In this document: positions 7,000-14,926 of the stretch, piece after piece
How positions within the stretch are numbered: position 1 is the first letter of the stretch
How the letters are laid out: the number at the start of each line of letters is the position of its first letter
The notes under the pieces: generated by a model
What the model was told of the DNA's origin: nothing
What the model saw: only the letters and a program-made list of their open reading frames with translations
Databases searched by the model: none
NCBI RefSeq assembly: GCF_900100695.1
Contig: NZ_FNCF01000004.1
Location: 372,001 to 436,000 of the forward strand
Origin: Klenkia brasiliensis
GTDB taxonomy: Bacteria > Actinomycetota > Actinomycetes > Mycobacteriales > Geodermatophilaceae
Direction: 5' to 3'
DNA: 64,000 nucleotides
Program-made: the position numbers and the translations under genes

Positions 7000-8814
7000 T
7001 CAGGAGCGGCCGGCCGGGGCCTTGGCGTAGAGCGCCTCGACCTCGTCGCCGTACTCCTTCAGGACCACGTTCCGCTTGAGCTTCATGCTCGGGGTGAGCG
7101 TGCCGTTGGCCTCGGTGAAGTCGATCGGCAGCACCCGGAACTTGCGGATGCTCTCGGCGTGGGAGACCGCCTTGTTCGCCTCGGCCACCGCGCCCTCCAT
7201 CTCGGCCTGCAGGTCGGCGTCGTCGACCAGGTCGGCGGCGGTCAGCGACGTGTCCTTGCCCTTGAGCTTCAGCCAGGCCGGCAGCGCCTCCTCGTCGAGG
7301 GTGATCAGCGCGCCGATGAAGGGCTTCCCGTCACCCACGACGATGGTCTGGCTGACCAGCGCGTGCGCGCGGAGGCGGTCCTCGAGCACCGCGGGGGCGA
7401 CGTTCTTGCCGCCGGCGGTCACCAGGATCTCCTTCTTCCGACCGGTGATCTTGAGGAAGCCCTGGCTGTCGAGCTCGCCGATGTCGCCGGTGTGGAACCA
7501 GCCCTCGGCGTCGATGGCCTCGGCGGTGGCCTTCTCGTTCCGCCAGTAGCCGCGCATGACGATGCCGCCGCGCAGCAGCACCTCGCCGTCGTCGGCGATC
7601 GCCGCGTCGGTGCCCGGCAGCGGCCGGCCGACGGTGCCCATCCGGAAGGCCGTGTCGTGGTTGACCGCCGCGGCGGCGGTGGTCTCGGTCAGGCCGTAGC
7701 CCTCGTAGACGACCACGCCGACGCCGCGGAAGAAGTGGCCCAGCCGCTCACCCAGCGGGGCACCCCCGGACACCGCGCCGATGCAGCGCCCGCCGAGGGC
7801 GGCGCGCAGCTTGCGGTAGACCAGCAGGTCGAAGACCTTGTGCGCGGCGGTCAGGCCGAGCCCGGCGCCGCCGGTGTCCTGCGCCCGCGACCAGTTGATC
7901 GCGACCTGGGCGGCCTTGTCGAACACCTTGCCCTTGCCGCCCTCGTCGGCGGTGGCCTTGCCCTGGTTGTAGACCTTCTCGAACACCCGCGGGACGGCGA
8001 GCACGAAGGTGGGCTTGAAGGTGCCCAGGTCGGCGACCAGGTCCTTGATGTCGGAGGTGTGCCCGATGACGGTCTGGGTGCGGAACGCGCCGACCTGCAG
8101 GACGCGGGCCAGCACGTGGGCCAGCGGGATGAACAGCAGCAGCGAGCCGTCGACGTTGAGGAAGCGGCCCAGCAGCGACATGCCGTTGTTGATCTCGAAC
8201 AGGAAGTTGCCGTGGGTGAGCTCGCAACCCTTGGGCCGGCCGGTGGTGCCGCTGGTGTAGATCAGCGTGGCCAGGCTGTCGGCGCCGAGGGTGGCGCGGC
8301 GGGCCTCGAGCTCGCTGTCGGGCACGTCGGCGCCGGCCGAGGCGAGGGTGCCCAGGACGTCGTCCTCGATGACCCACACCGGGCCCAGGTCGGGGGCCTG
8401 CCCGCGCACGGACTCGACGACGTCGGCGTGCTCCTGCTTCTCCACGAACGCCGCGGTGGCGCCGCTGTCGGACAGGATCCAGGCCACCTGGTCGGCGCTG
8501 GAGGTCTCGTAGACGGGGACGACGACGCAGCCGGCGGCCCAGATGCCGAAGTCCAGCACGGTCCACTCGTAGCGGGTGCGGGCCTGCAGGGCCACCCGGT
8601 CACCGGCCTTGATGCCGCTGGCGACCAGGCCCTTCGCGACGCCGGCGACCTGCTCGCCGAACTCGCGGTAGGTGACGTCGGTCCACTGACCCGGTGACCG
8701 CTGGACCCGCAGCCCGACCGTGTCGGGGAACTCCGCGAGGTTCCTGGCCAGCAGGTCGGGGATCGCCTCGTCGGGTCCCACGGTGTAGGTGGGGGGAACG
8801 CTCAGCTCGCGCAC
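7000..8814 (-). CDS. fadD15: Long-chain fatty-acid-CoA ligase FadD15-type
   Basis: 604 aa AMP-forming ligase. The P-loop YTSGTTGRPKG is at residues 186-196, followed by the A5 motif VYEGYGLTETTAAA, A7 WFHTGDIGEL and A8 ITGRKKEILVTAGGKNVAP. The catalytic Lys is in LTPSMKLKRN near the end. It activates long-chain fatty acids to acyl-CoA for lipid synthesis or degradation. GTG 8814 has AGAGGA 6 bases upstream. The open frame continues far upstream to 10623, but that extension lies antisense to conserved genes and is rejected. A -10 TAGATT at 8891-8886 would give a leader of about 65 bases. Confidence 0.93.
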   Translation of the reverse strand: MRELSVPPTYTVGPDEAIPDLLARNLAEFPDTVGLRVQRSPGQWTDVTYREFGEQVAGVAKGLVASGIKAGDRVALQARTRYEWTVLDFGIWAAGCVVVPVYETSSADQVAWILSDSGATAAFVEKQEHADVVESVRGQAPDLGPVWVIEDDVLGTLASAGADVPDSELEARRATLGADSLATLIYTSGTTGRPKGCELTHGNFLFEINNGMSLLGRFLNVDGSLLLFIPLAHVLARVLQVGAFRTQTVIGHTSDIKDLVADLGTFKPTFVLAVPRVFEKVYNQGKATADEGGKGKVFDKAAQVAINWSRAQDTGGAGLGLTAAHKVFDLLVYRKLRAALGGRCIGAVSGGAPLGERLGHFFRGVGVVVYEGYGLTETTAAAAVNHDTAFRMGTVGRPLPGTDAAIADDGEVLLRGGIVMRGYWRNEKATAEAIDAEGWFHTGDIGELDSQGFLKITGRKKEILVTAGGKNVAPAVLEDRLRAHALVSQTIVVGDGKPFIGALITLDEEALPAWLKLKGKDTSLTAADLVDDADLQAEMEGAVAEANKAVSHAESIRKFRVLPIDFTEANGTLTPSMKLKRNVVLKEYGDEVEALYAKAPAGRS

Positions 8815-8885
8815 GCCGGTCCTCTCATCCCCGCGCGGAGCACCAGCCTCGTCGCCGGCCTGCGGACGCGGGATCGTGGACGCCC

Positions 8886-8917
8886 AATCTACCGGGCCAT
8901 CCCTACTGGGGAGTAGG
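8886..8917. promoter_or_regulatory. fadD15 -10 and palindrome in the fadD15/SRPBCC divergent promoter
   Basis: Minus-strand TAGATT (8891-8886) is a likely fadD15 -10. Next to it CCTACT-GGGG-AGTAGG (8902-8917) is a perfect palindrome placed where a regulator could control both directions. The binding protein is unknown. Confidence 0.45.
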
Positions 8918-8955
8918 TGACCTGCACCGGAGCACGTGGGACGGGGCCCGGCGAC

Positions 8956-8961
8956 TACCCT
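8956..8961 (+). promoter_or_regulatory. -10 TACCCT, leaderless spacing
   Basis: TACCCT ends 6 bases before ATG 8968, which supports that start over the in-frame upstream ATG. Confidence 0.6.
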
Positions 8962-8967
8962 GCGCGC

Positions 8968-9399
8968 ATGGCCGACCAGTCCACCCAGTCCATCGTGATC
9001 GATGCGCCGGCCTCCGCCGTGATGGCCGTGGTGGCCGACTTCCCGGCCTACCCGGAGTGGGTGGCGGCGGCCAAGACCGTCGAGGTGCTGGAGACCGGGG
9101 CCGACGGGCGGGCGTCCCGCGTGCACTTCGTGCTCGACGCCGGGGCGGTCAAGGACGACTACGTGCTGGCCTACACCTGGGACGGCGACCGGCAGGTCAG
9201 CTGGCACCTGGTGCAGGGCCAGATGCAGAAGCGGCAGGACGGCAGCTACACCCTGGTCGAGACCGGCGGGCGGACCGAGGTCACGTACACGATCAGCATC
9301 GACCTCTCGATCCCGATGCTCGGGATGATCAAGCGCAAGGCGGAGAAGGTCATCCTGGACACCGCGCTCAAGGAGCTCAAGAAGCGCGTCGAGGCCTGA
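8968..9399 (+). CDS. SRPBCC (polyketide cyclase/START-like) lipid-binding family protein
   Basis: 143 aa, starting MADQSTQSIVIDAPASAVMAV, the usual beginning of a SRPBCC helix-grip domain, then DFPAYPEWV and a C-terminal long helix (KRKAEKVILDTALKELKKRV). It matches Rv2185c in length and position. Members bind hydrophobic ligands; a role in lipid handling beside fadD15 is inferred. An in-frame ATG at 8917 is rejected because the family and the TACCCT spacing favour 8968. The next gene starts 8 bases after the stop. Confidence 0.88.
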   Translation: MADQSTQSIVIDAPASAVMAVVADFPAYPEWVAAAKTVEVLETGADGRASRVHFVLDAGAVKDDYVLAYTWDGDRQVSWHLVQGQMQKRQDGSYTLVETGGRTEVTYTISIDLSIPMLGMIKRKAEKVILDTALKELKKRVEA

Positions 9400-9406
9400 C
9401 CGGCCG

Positions 9407-10534
9407 GTGCGCACCCTCCTCGTCACCGGCCCGGGCGGGGCCGGTTCCTCCACCGTCGCGGCGGCCACCGCCCTCGCGCTCGCCGCGACGGGGCAGCGGG
9501 TGGTCCTGCTGGGTGCGTCCGCGCCGGCCATCGACGGCCTGGCGGACGCCGTCGACGTCCGGGTGGTGCAGGCGGGCCCCGCGCTGGAGGCCGCCTGGGC
9601 CGGCCACGCCGACGCGCTGGCCGCGCTGGTGCCGGTGCTGACCCTGCCGCCGGCCTCGAGCACGGTGCCGCCGCCGGGCGCGGGCCAGGTCGCCCTGCTG
9701 ACCGAGCTCGGGCGCGCGGCCGGCACCGCCGACGTCGTCGTGGTCGACGCCGGGCCGCTGCCGCAGGCGCTGGAGCTGCTGGCGCTGCCCGGTGCGACCC
9801 GGTGGTGGCTGGCCCAGCTCGCGCCGCCGCGGCTGCGGGTGCTCGCCTCGGTCCGCGCGCTGACCGGCAAGGGGCGTGGGGGAGCGGTCGACGCCGCCCT
9901 GGCCGCCGTCGGTGCGCTGGAGACCGCGCTGGACCGGGTCCCCGACCGGGTCGAGGTGCACCTGGTCGTGGCCCCCGACGACCGGGCGGTGCCCGCGGTG
10001 CGCCGGGCGGCGGCCGCGGCGGGGCTGCTCGGCCAGCCGCTGGGCACGGTCACGCTGGCCCGGGTACTGCCCGCCGGCACGGGGGAGTGGGCCGAGGCCC
10101 GCGCCGCCGCGCAGGACCGGGTCCGGGCCGGGCTGGCCGGCACCGGGTTCGCCGTCCGCGAGCTCGCCGAGGCGCCGGTGCCGCCGTCCGACGTCGCCGC
10201 GCTGGGGGCCCTGGGCGCCGCGCCGGCCGACGAGGTGCCCGAGCCCGTGCCGGTCCCGACGGCCCGGCGGGAGGGCGCCGGGTGGGTGCTGCCCGTCCCG
10301 CTGCCCGGCGCCGGCCGCGGCGAGGTCGAGCTGACCCGGTGGGGCGACGAGCTGGTCGTCGGCCTGGCCGGGCTGCGCCGCTCGCTGCCGCTGGACGCCC
10401 TGCTGCGCCGCTGCACGGTCACCGGGGCGAGCGTGCAGCACCCGGGGACGCCGGACGCCGTCCTGGCCGTCGCCTTCGCACCCGACCCGGCGCAGTGGCC
10501 GGCGGACCTGCTGGCCGCGGAGGCCGCCCGGTGA
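9407..10534 (+). CDS. ArsA/MinD-like P-loop protein with degenerate Walker A
   Basis: 375 aa. It begins RTLLVTGPGGAGSSTVAAATALA, where an ArsA/MinD-type P-loop would read GKGGVGKT/ST. Here the signature Lys is Pro9 and the P-loop Lys is Ser14. The B-motif-like VVVVDAGP (about residues 107-114) and an ArsA-like C-terminal beta segment (VLPVPLPGAGRGEVELTRWGDELVV) are kept. The position matches Rv2184c. Without either Lys, ATP hydrolysis is doubtful; it may act as a pseudo-ATPase partner. It is translated with the SRPBCC gene and overlaps the next start. Confidence 0.8.
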   Translation: MRTLLVTGPGGAGSSTVAAATALALAATGQRVVLLGASAPAIDGLADAVDVRVVQAGPALEAAWAGHADALAALVPVLTLPPASSTVPPPGAGQVALLTELGRAAGTADVVVVDAGPLPQALELLALPGATRWWLAQLAPPRLRVLASVRALTGKGRGGAVDAALAAVGALETALDRVPDRVEVHLVVAPDDRAVPAVRRAAAAAGLLGQPLGTVTLARVLPAGTGEWAEARAAAQDRVRAGLAGTGFAVRELAEAPVPPSDVAALGALGAAPADEVPEPVPVPTARREGAGWVLPVPLPGAGRGEVELTRWGDELVVGLAGLRRSLPLDALLRRCTVTGASVQHPGTPDAVLAVAFAPDPAQWPADLLAAEAAR

Positions 10535-10869
10535 CCGGCACCCCGCCGCTGGGTGACCAGCTGCGCGGCCTGGCCGAGGCGCTGACCGGTGCCCTCGGCG
10601 GGTCCGCCGCCGGGGAGGACCACTCCGCGGAGTGCCGCACCTGCCCGGTGTGCACCGCGCTGGCGGTGCTACGCGGCCAGCGGCCCGACCTGTCCGAGGC
10701 GCTGGCCGACCTGCTGACCACCGCGGCCGCCGCGCTGCGCGGTCTGGCCCGCCCCGAGAGCCCGACCGCGGACCCGACCGCCGACCCGGTCCACGACGCG
10801 GCCGTCGACCAGCCCGACCCCGGACCGGCGCCCGTGCCGGTCCCTGTGCAACGCATCGAGGTGGCATGA
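10531..10869 (+). CDS. Small conserved Cys-motif protein (Rv2183c-like)
   Basis: 112 aa from GTG 10531, overlapping the ATPase stop (GTGA). A helical N-terminus is followed by ECRTCPVCTALAVLRGQRPDLSEALADLL, in which CxxCxxC may bind metal. The C-terminus is a Pro/Asp-rich tail. The function is unknown. Position and size fit the Rv2183c slot next to the ArsA-like protein, which suggests the two work together. Confidence 0.7.
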   Translation: MTGTPPLGDQLRGLAEALTGALGGSAAGEDHSAECRTCPVCTALAVLRGQRPDLSEALADLLTTAAAALRGLARPESPTADPTADPVHDAAVDQPDPGPAPVPVPVQRIEVA

Positions 10870-11849
10870 ACGCCCCGCAGGACCTGCCGGCCCTGGGCAT
10901 CGACATCGGCGGCACCAAGGTGGCCGGCGGCGTGGTGGCCCCCGACGGCACGATCACCGACACCGCGCGCCGTGCCACGCCGGGCACCTCCGTGCGGGCC
11001 ACCGAGGACGCGATCGCCGCGGTGGTCGAGGAGCTGGCCGAGCGGCACGGCGGCCCCCTGGTCGGGGTCGGCGTGGGCGCGGCCGGCTGGTTCGACCGCA
11101 CCGGCGACACGGTGCTGTTCTCCCCGCACCTGGCGTGGCGGAACCAGCCGCTGCGGCAGGACCTCGCGCAGCGGCTGCAGCGGCCGCTGTGGGTGGGCAA
11201 CGACGCCGACGCCGCCGCGTGGGCCGAGTACCGCTACGGCGCCGCCCGGGGCTCGGACCTGGCCGTGATGATCACCCTGGGCACCGGCATCGGCGGCGGG
11301 ATGGTCATCGACGGCCGGCTGCAGCGCGGCGCCCACGGCGTGGCCGGCGAGTGGGGCCACATGCGGGTGGTCCCCGACGGCCGGCTGTGCGCCTGCGGCA
11401 ACCGCGGGTGCTGGGAGCAGTACGCGTCGGGCAACGCCCTCGGGCTCACCGCCCGCGAGGTGGCCACCAGCTCCCCGGCCGCCGCGGCGCTGCTGCTGGA
11501 GCGGGTGGGCGGCCGGGCCGAGCGGCTCACCGGGGAGGACGTCGCCACCGCGGCCAAGGCCGGGGACCCGCTGGCGCTGGAGCTGCTGGCCGAGGTCGGC
11601 CACTGGCTGGGCCAGGGCATCGCCGACATGGCCGCGATCCTCGACCCCGACGTCGTCGTCATCGGCGGTGGCGTGAGCGTGCTGGGCGAGATGGTGCTCG
11701 GCCCGGCCCGCGAGCGCCTGGAGCGCAAGCTCCCCGGCCGCGGGTTCCGGCCCGGGCCGACCGTCGTGGCCGCCCAGCTCGGCGCGCAGGCCGGCCTCGT
11801 CGGCGCCGCCGACCTGGTCCGCCGGGCCGTGGCCGAGGGCACCGCCTAG
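10866..11849 (+). CDS. glcK: ROK-family glucokinase
   Basis: 327 aa. ATP-binding GIDIGGTKVAGG opens the protein. The substrate region has VGNDADAAAWAE with the catalytic Asp, then GAHGVAGEWGHM. The zinc cluster CACGNRGC uses Cys175, Cys177 and Cys182, and the phosphate-2 loop is LGTGIGGGMV. This is the bacterial ATP-dependent glucokinase type that makes glucose-6-phosphate; other ROK hexokinases cannot be excluded. The ATGA overlap at 10866 chains it to the upstream small protein. It ends 4 bases from a convergent gene. Confidence 0.87.
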   Translation: MNAPQDLPALGIDIGGTKVAGGVVAPDGTITDTARRATPGTSVRATEDAIAAVVEELAERHGGPLVGVGVGAAGWFDRTGDTVLFSPHLAWRNQPLRQDLAQRLQRPLWVGNDADAAAWAEYRYGAARGSDLAVMITLGTGIGGGMVIDGRLQRGAHGVAGEWGHMRVVPDGRLCACGNRGCWEQYASGNALGLTAREVATSSPAAAALLLERVGGRAERLTGEDVATAAKAGDPLALELLAEVGHWLGQGIADMAAILDPDVVVIGGGVSVLGEMVLGPARERLERKLPGRGFRPGPTVVAAQLGAQAGLVGAADLVRRAVAEGTA

Positions 11850-11853
11850 GCGG

Positions 11854-12558
11854 TCAGACGACGGCGCCGTCGTCGCCGTCGTCGGGGCGGTCGCGCATCC
11901 GCGACACCAGGACGGCGACGCCGCCCACCACGGCCAGCACCCCGATGATGATCCCGACGTCCAGGCTCAGCCCGATGGCGCCGGGGGCGATGATGCACAC
12001 CGCGCCGGCGGCGATGAGCAGCAGCGCGTAGAGCGACGCCGGGGCCGGCACGGGCAGCGGCGGGGGCGGCGGCGGCTCGAAGTGCTCGTCGGGCCGGTCG
12101 AGCACCGGCACCTCGGCGGGCGGGGGCGGGGGGTCCTCGCGGGGCTGCTCGGGCGGGGCCGGCGGGGCGGGCGTGCCGGCGGCGGCCTCCTCGGCCTCCC
12201 AGGCGGCGACGATGCGGGCGAACTCGGCGTCGGTGGCGGCGGCGTCCTCGGCGCGGTCGGTCCGCCGGCGGCGCGGGGTGGGCTCGGCCGCGGGGTGCTC
12301 GTCGGCGTGGGTGTCGACCAGCGTGCGGGCGTCGGCGCGGCGGGCCCGGTCGACGAAGAGCCGGTCGGTGGGCGGCGAGGGCAGGAACTGGGTGCGGGTG
12401 TAGGGCCCGGTGTCGGTGGAGGGCGCCAGGTAGGCCGCGATGCCCTCCTCGCGCAGCACGTCGAGCAGGTGCTCGCCGACCCGCGGGTCGACGTCGCGCA
12501 GCGGGTGCCACAAGGAGGCGTCCAGGCCGTTGTCCCGACGGCCGCGCGAAGCGCTCAT
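11854..12558 (-). CDS. Actinobacterial hypothetical membrane protein with Pro-rich linker
   Basis: 234 aa. The N-terminal soluble part (about residues 1-70) holds HPLRDVDPRVGEHLLDVLREEGIAAYLAPS, which resembles DUF308-type proteins next to plsC. A charged and Pro-rich linker follows (residues about 95-175). The C-terminus has two membrane helices (LLLIAAGAVCIIAPGAI and VGIIIGVLAVVGGVAVLV). The function is unknown. It is transcribed divergently from plsC. Confidence 0.7.
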   Translation of the reverse strand: MSASRGRRDNGLDASLWHPLRDVDPRVGEHLLDVLREEGIAAYLAPSTDTGPYTRTQFLPSPPTDRLFVDRARRADARTLVDTHADEHPAAEPTPRRRRTDRAEDAAATDAEFARIVAAWEAEEAAAGTPAPPAPPEQPREDPPPPPAEVPVLDRPDEHFEPPPPPPLPVPAPASLYALLLIAAGAVCIIAPGAIGLSLDVGIIIGVLAVVGGVAVLVSRMRDRPDDGDDGAVV

Positions 12559-12635
12559 GCTGCCCTCCCGTGCACGGTTCGAAGCGTTCCCGGCGGTTCG
12601 CCCGTTGTCCAGGGGCGAGCAGACCGGACCCGCGA

Positions 12636-12664
12636 TTGTGACCCACGCCGGTGCTCCCTAGTCT
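12636..12664 (+). promoter_or_regulatory. Promoter of plsC
   Basis: TTGTGA (12636-12641), 17 bases, TAGTCT (12659-12664): a near-consensus housekeeping promoter with correct spacing. It is followed by GAGGGAGG (12675-12682) and the TTG start. Confidence 0.65.
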
Positions 12665-12686
12665 GGCAGTCGCTGAGGGAGGCGCG

Positions 12687-13445
12687 TTGTTCTACTGGTT
12701 CCTCAAGTTCGTGGCCATCGGGCCGGTCGTGCGGCTGGTGTTCCGGCCGCAGGCGACCGGCCTGGAGCACGTGCCCGCCCGGGGGGCCGCCGTGCTGGCG
12801 AGCAACCACCTGGCCGCCTCCGACTGGATCTTCATGCCGCTGGTGCTCAAGCGGCGGGTGACCTTCCTGGCCAAGGCCGAGTACTTCACCGCACCCGGGC
12901 TCAAGGGCTTCCTGCAGCGGATCTTCTTCGGCGGCAGCGGCCAGGTGCCGATCGACCGCACCAGCGCCGACGCCGCCGAGAACGCGCTCACCACCGGGAT
13001 CCGCATCCTGCGCGAGGGCAAGCTGCTCGGCATCTACCCCGAGGGCACCCGCTCGCCCGACGGCCGGCTGTTCCGCGGCAAGACCGGGGTCGCCCGGATG
13101 ACGCTGGAGACCGGCTGCCCGGTCGTCCCGGTGGCGATGGTGCCCGGCCGGTCCTTCCGGCTGCTGGGCAGGACGCTGACCCGGGTGGACGTCGTGTTCG
13201 GCGAGCCGCTGGACTTCTCCCGCTACGCCGGGCTCTCGGGTGACCGCTTCGTCGAGCGGTCCATCACCGACGAGATCATGTACGAGATCATGCTGCTGTC
13301 GGGCCAGGAGTACGTCGACCTCTACGGCGCCAAGGTGAAGAAGTCCATGGACACCACCGGCGCCAGCGCGGTCGAGGTGGTCGGCAAGCTGCAGCCCCCG
13401 CCGCACGAGGCCGCCGACCGGCTGCCGAGCTCGCTGGCCGGCTGA
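12687..13445 (+). CDS. plsC: 1-acyl-sn-glycerol-3-phosphate acyltransferase (PlsC family)
   Basis: 252 aa. The catalytic HX4D motif is NHLAASD (His41, Asp46). FGGSGQVPIDR, the acceptor motif YPEGTRSPDGRLFRGKTG and the late VPVAMV complete the PlsC pattern. It acylates lysophosphatidate in phospholipid synthesis at the membrane. TTG 12687 is chosen because GAGGGAGG lies 4 bases before it and homologues begin with xFYWxLK. The position equals Rv2182c. It ends 12 bases from the convergent TetR gene. Confidence 0.88.
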   Translation: MFYWFLKFVAIGPVVRLVFRPQATGLEHVPARGAAVLASNHLAASDWIFMPLVLKRRVTFLAKAEYFTAPGLKGFLQRIFFGGSGQVPIDRTSADAAENALTTGIRILREGKLLGIYPEGTRSPDGRLFRGKTGVARMTLETGCPVVPVAMVPGRSFRLLGRTLTRVDVVFGEPLDFSRYAGLSGDRFVERSITDEIMYEIMLLSGQEYVDLYGAKVKKSMDTTGASAVEVVGKLQPPPHEAADRLPSSLAG

Positions 13446-13457
13446 CCCGCGCCGCCC

Positions 13458-14006
13458 TCAGCGGGCGGTGATGCGGGCCAGCACGTCGGTGGCCAGCCCC
13501 AGCACCTCGTCGCGGGTCATCGTGGGGTCGGCGGTCCACCCGATCACCAGGTCCTCGGTGAAGGCGAACCAGGACCGCACGAGCTGGCGGTGCCGCGGGT
13601 CGTCGGGCAGGCCGACGGCCTCCAGCGTGCCGTCGACCAGCCGCTCGCGGGCCCGGGTGTAGACGTCGGCGACCGCGGGGTCGCCGGCCACGGCGCCACG
13701 GACGAAGGCGACGTAGCTGTCCCGGTAGGTCTCCACCCAGCCGACGAACCGGTCGAGCATGCCGGCCTGCGCGCCGGGACCGCCCAGCACGTGGCTGCAC
13801 AGCAGGTCGGCGGCCGCCGTCGTCACCGCGTCGATGTAGTCGGTCTTGGTGGCGAAGTAGTGGAAGAGCAGGCTGCGGCTGATGCCCGCCCGCCGGGCCA
13901 CCTCGTCGACCGTCAGCTCCGGCACCGGGGTGGTGGGCAGCAGCTCGAGACCGATCTCGACCAGCTGGGCCCGCCGGTCGGCGGCCGTGCGCCGGGCGGC
14001 CGTCAC
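13458..14006 (-). CDS. TetR-family regulator of the monooxygenase divergon
   Basis: 182 aa. The N-terminal HTH TVDEVARRAGISRSLLFHYFATKTDYIDAV is typical of TetR. The C-terminal ligand domain includes WVETYRDSYVAFVRGA and a TetR_C-like SWFAFTEDLVIGW. GTG 14006 overlaps the stop of the hydrolase gene (GTGA), making it the last gene of a three-gene operon. It is the obvious candidate to bind the twin palindromes at 16474-16522 and so control its own operon and the divergent SDR; this link is inferred from position. Confidence 0.88.
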   Translation of the reverse strand: MTAARRTAADRRAQLVEIGLELLPTTPVPELTVDEVARRAGISRSLLFHYFATKTDYIDAVTTAAADLLCSHVLGGPGAQAGMLDRFVGWVETYRDSYVAFVRGAVAGDPAVADVYTRARERLVDGTLEAVGLPDDPRHRQLVRSWFAFTEDLVIGWTADPTMTRDEVLGLATDVLARITAR

Positions 14007-14926
14007 GGGCGCGGCAGCAACCGGCGGATCGCGTCGGTCACCAGGTCGGGGCGCTCCTGGGGCAGCATGTGCCCGCAGCCGGGCACGATCTGCAGGTGCG
14101 CGGTCGGGATGGCCTCGGCGAGCCTCCCGGAGTGCTTCACGGGGGTCAGCTTGTCGGAGTCGCCGACCAGGATCTCCACCGGCACCGTGCCGAGCTCGGC
14201 CAGGGCCGCGGCCTTGTCGTGCGCACCGAGCGCGGGGTAGAAGGCGACGAACGCCCGCACCGACGACCCGGCCATGATCTCGGCGCCGCGGGCCACCATC
14301 TCGTCGGTGGCGTCGGTGCCGTAGAGGATGCCGCGCACGACCCGGCGGTGGTGCGGGCTGGTCGGCGGGACCCGCCGGCGCCAGCCCTCGACCCGGCGGG
14401 CGTGCGCCACGGCCCAGGCGCCGACGGCGGGCAGCAGCTTCTCCTGCACCCGCTCGACGGCGTTCCGCGGCGGGTGCGACAGCCCCCCGGCCGAGGTGTC
14501 CACCAGCGCCACGCCGCGGACCCGGTCGCCGATGACCTCGGGGTGCGCCGCGGCCAGCGCCATGATCGTCATGCCGCCCATCGAGTGGCCGCCCAGCACG
14601 ACCGGACCGGACGGCGCCAGGGCCGCCAGGACCGCGGCCAGGTCCTCGCCGAGCAGGTCGATCGACACGGGGTCGGCCTCGCCCCAGGTGGACCGGCCGT
14701 GCCCGCGCTGGTCGTAGCGGACCAGCCGCAGCGCGCCGGCCGCGACGTCCGGGGCGAGCAGGGCGGCGACGTCGTCCCAGGCCGCCTGGGCCAGGGTCCA
14801 GCCGTGCGCCAGGACGACGGTGACCGGTGCGGTGGCGTCGCCGTCGACGGTGGCGTGCAGGAGGGCGCCGTCCGGGGTGGCGACGGCGTGCACCTCGTGG
14901 CGGGTCGTCGCGGTCGCGGTGCTCAT
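14003..14926 (-). CDS. Alpha/beta-hydrolase (esterase-like)
   Basis: 307 aa alpha/beta-hydrolase. It has an oxyanion HGW motif (VLAHGWTLAQAAW), RYDQRGHGRST, and the nucleophile elbow GGHSMGG with Ser at about residue 117. Acid residues are in LVGDSDKLTP and the catalytic His is in PGCGHMLPQE. In this operon it is well placed to hydrolyse the ester or lactone formed by the Baeyer-Villiger enzyme. Epoxide hydrolase or haloperoxidase activity is an alternative. ATG 14926 overlaps the upstream stop by 4 bases. Confidence 0.85.
   Translation of the reverse strand: MSTATATTRHEVHAVATPDGALLHATVDGDATAPVTVVLAHGWTLAQAAWDDVAALLAPDVAAGALRLVRYDQRGHGRSTWGEADPVSIDLLGEDLAAVLAALAPSGPVVLGGHSMGGMTIMALAAAHPEVIGDRVRGVALVDTSAGGLSHPPRNAVERVQEKLLPAVGAWAVAHARRVEGWRRRVPPTSPHHRRVVRGILYGTDATDEMVARGAEIMAGSSVRAFVAFYPALGAHDKAAALAELGTVPVEILVGDSDKLTPVKHSGRLAEAIPTAHLQIVPGCGHMLPQERPDLVTDAIRRLLPRP

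Noticed and set aside
8815-10623. Long open frame extending fadD15 upstream on the minus strand
   Set aside because: It lies antisense to the SRPBCC and ArsA-like genes, reads as low-complexity Ser/Ala/Pro/Arg, and the ligase has a good ribosome site at 8814.
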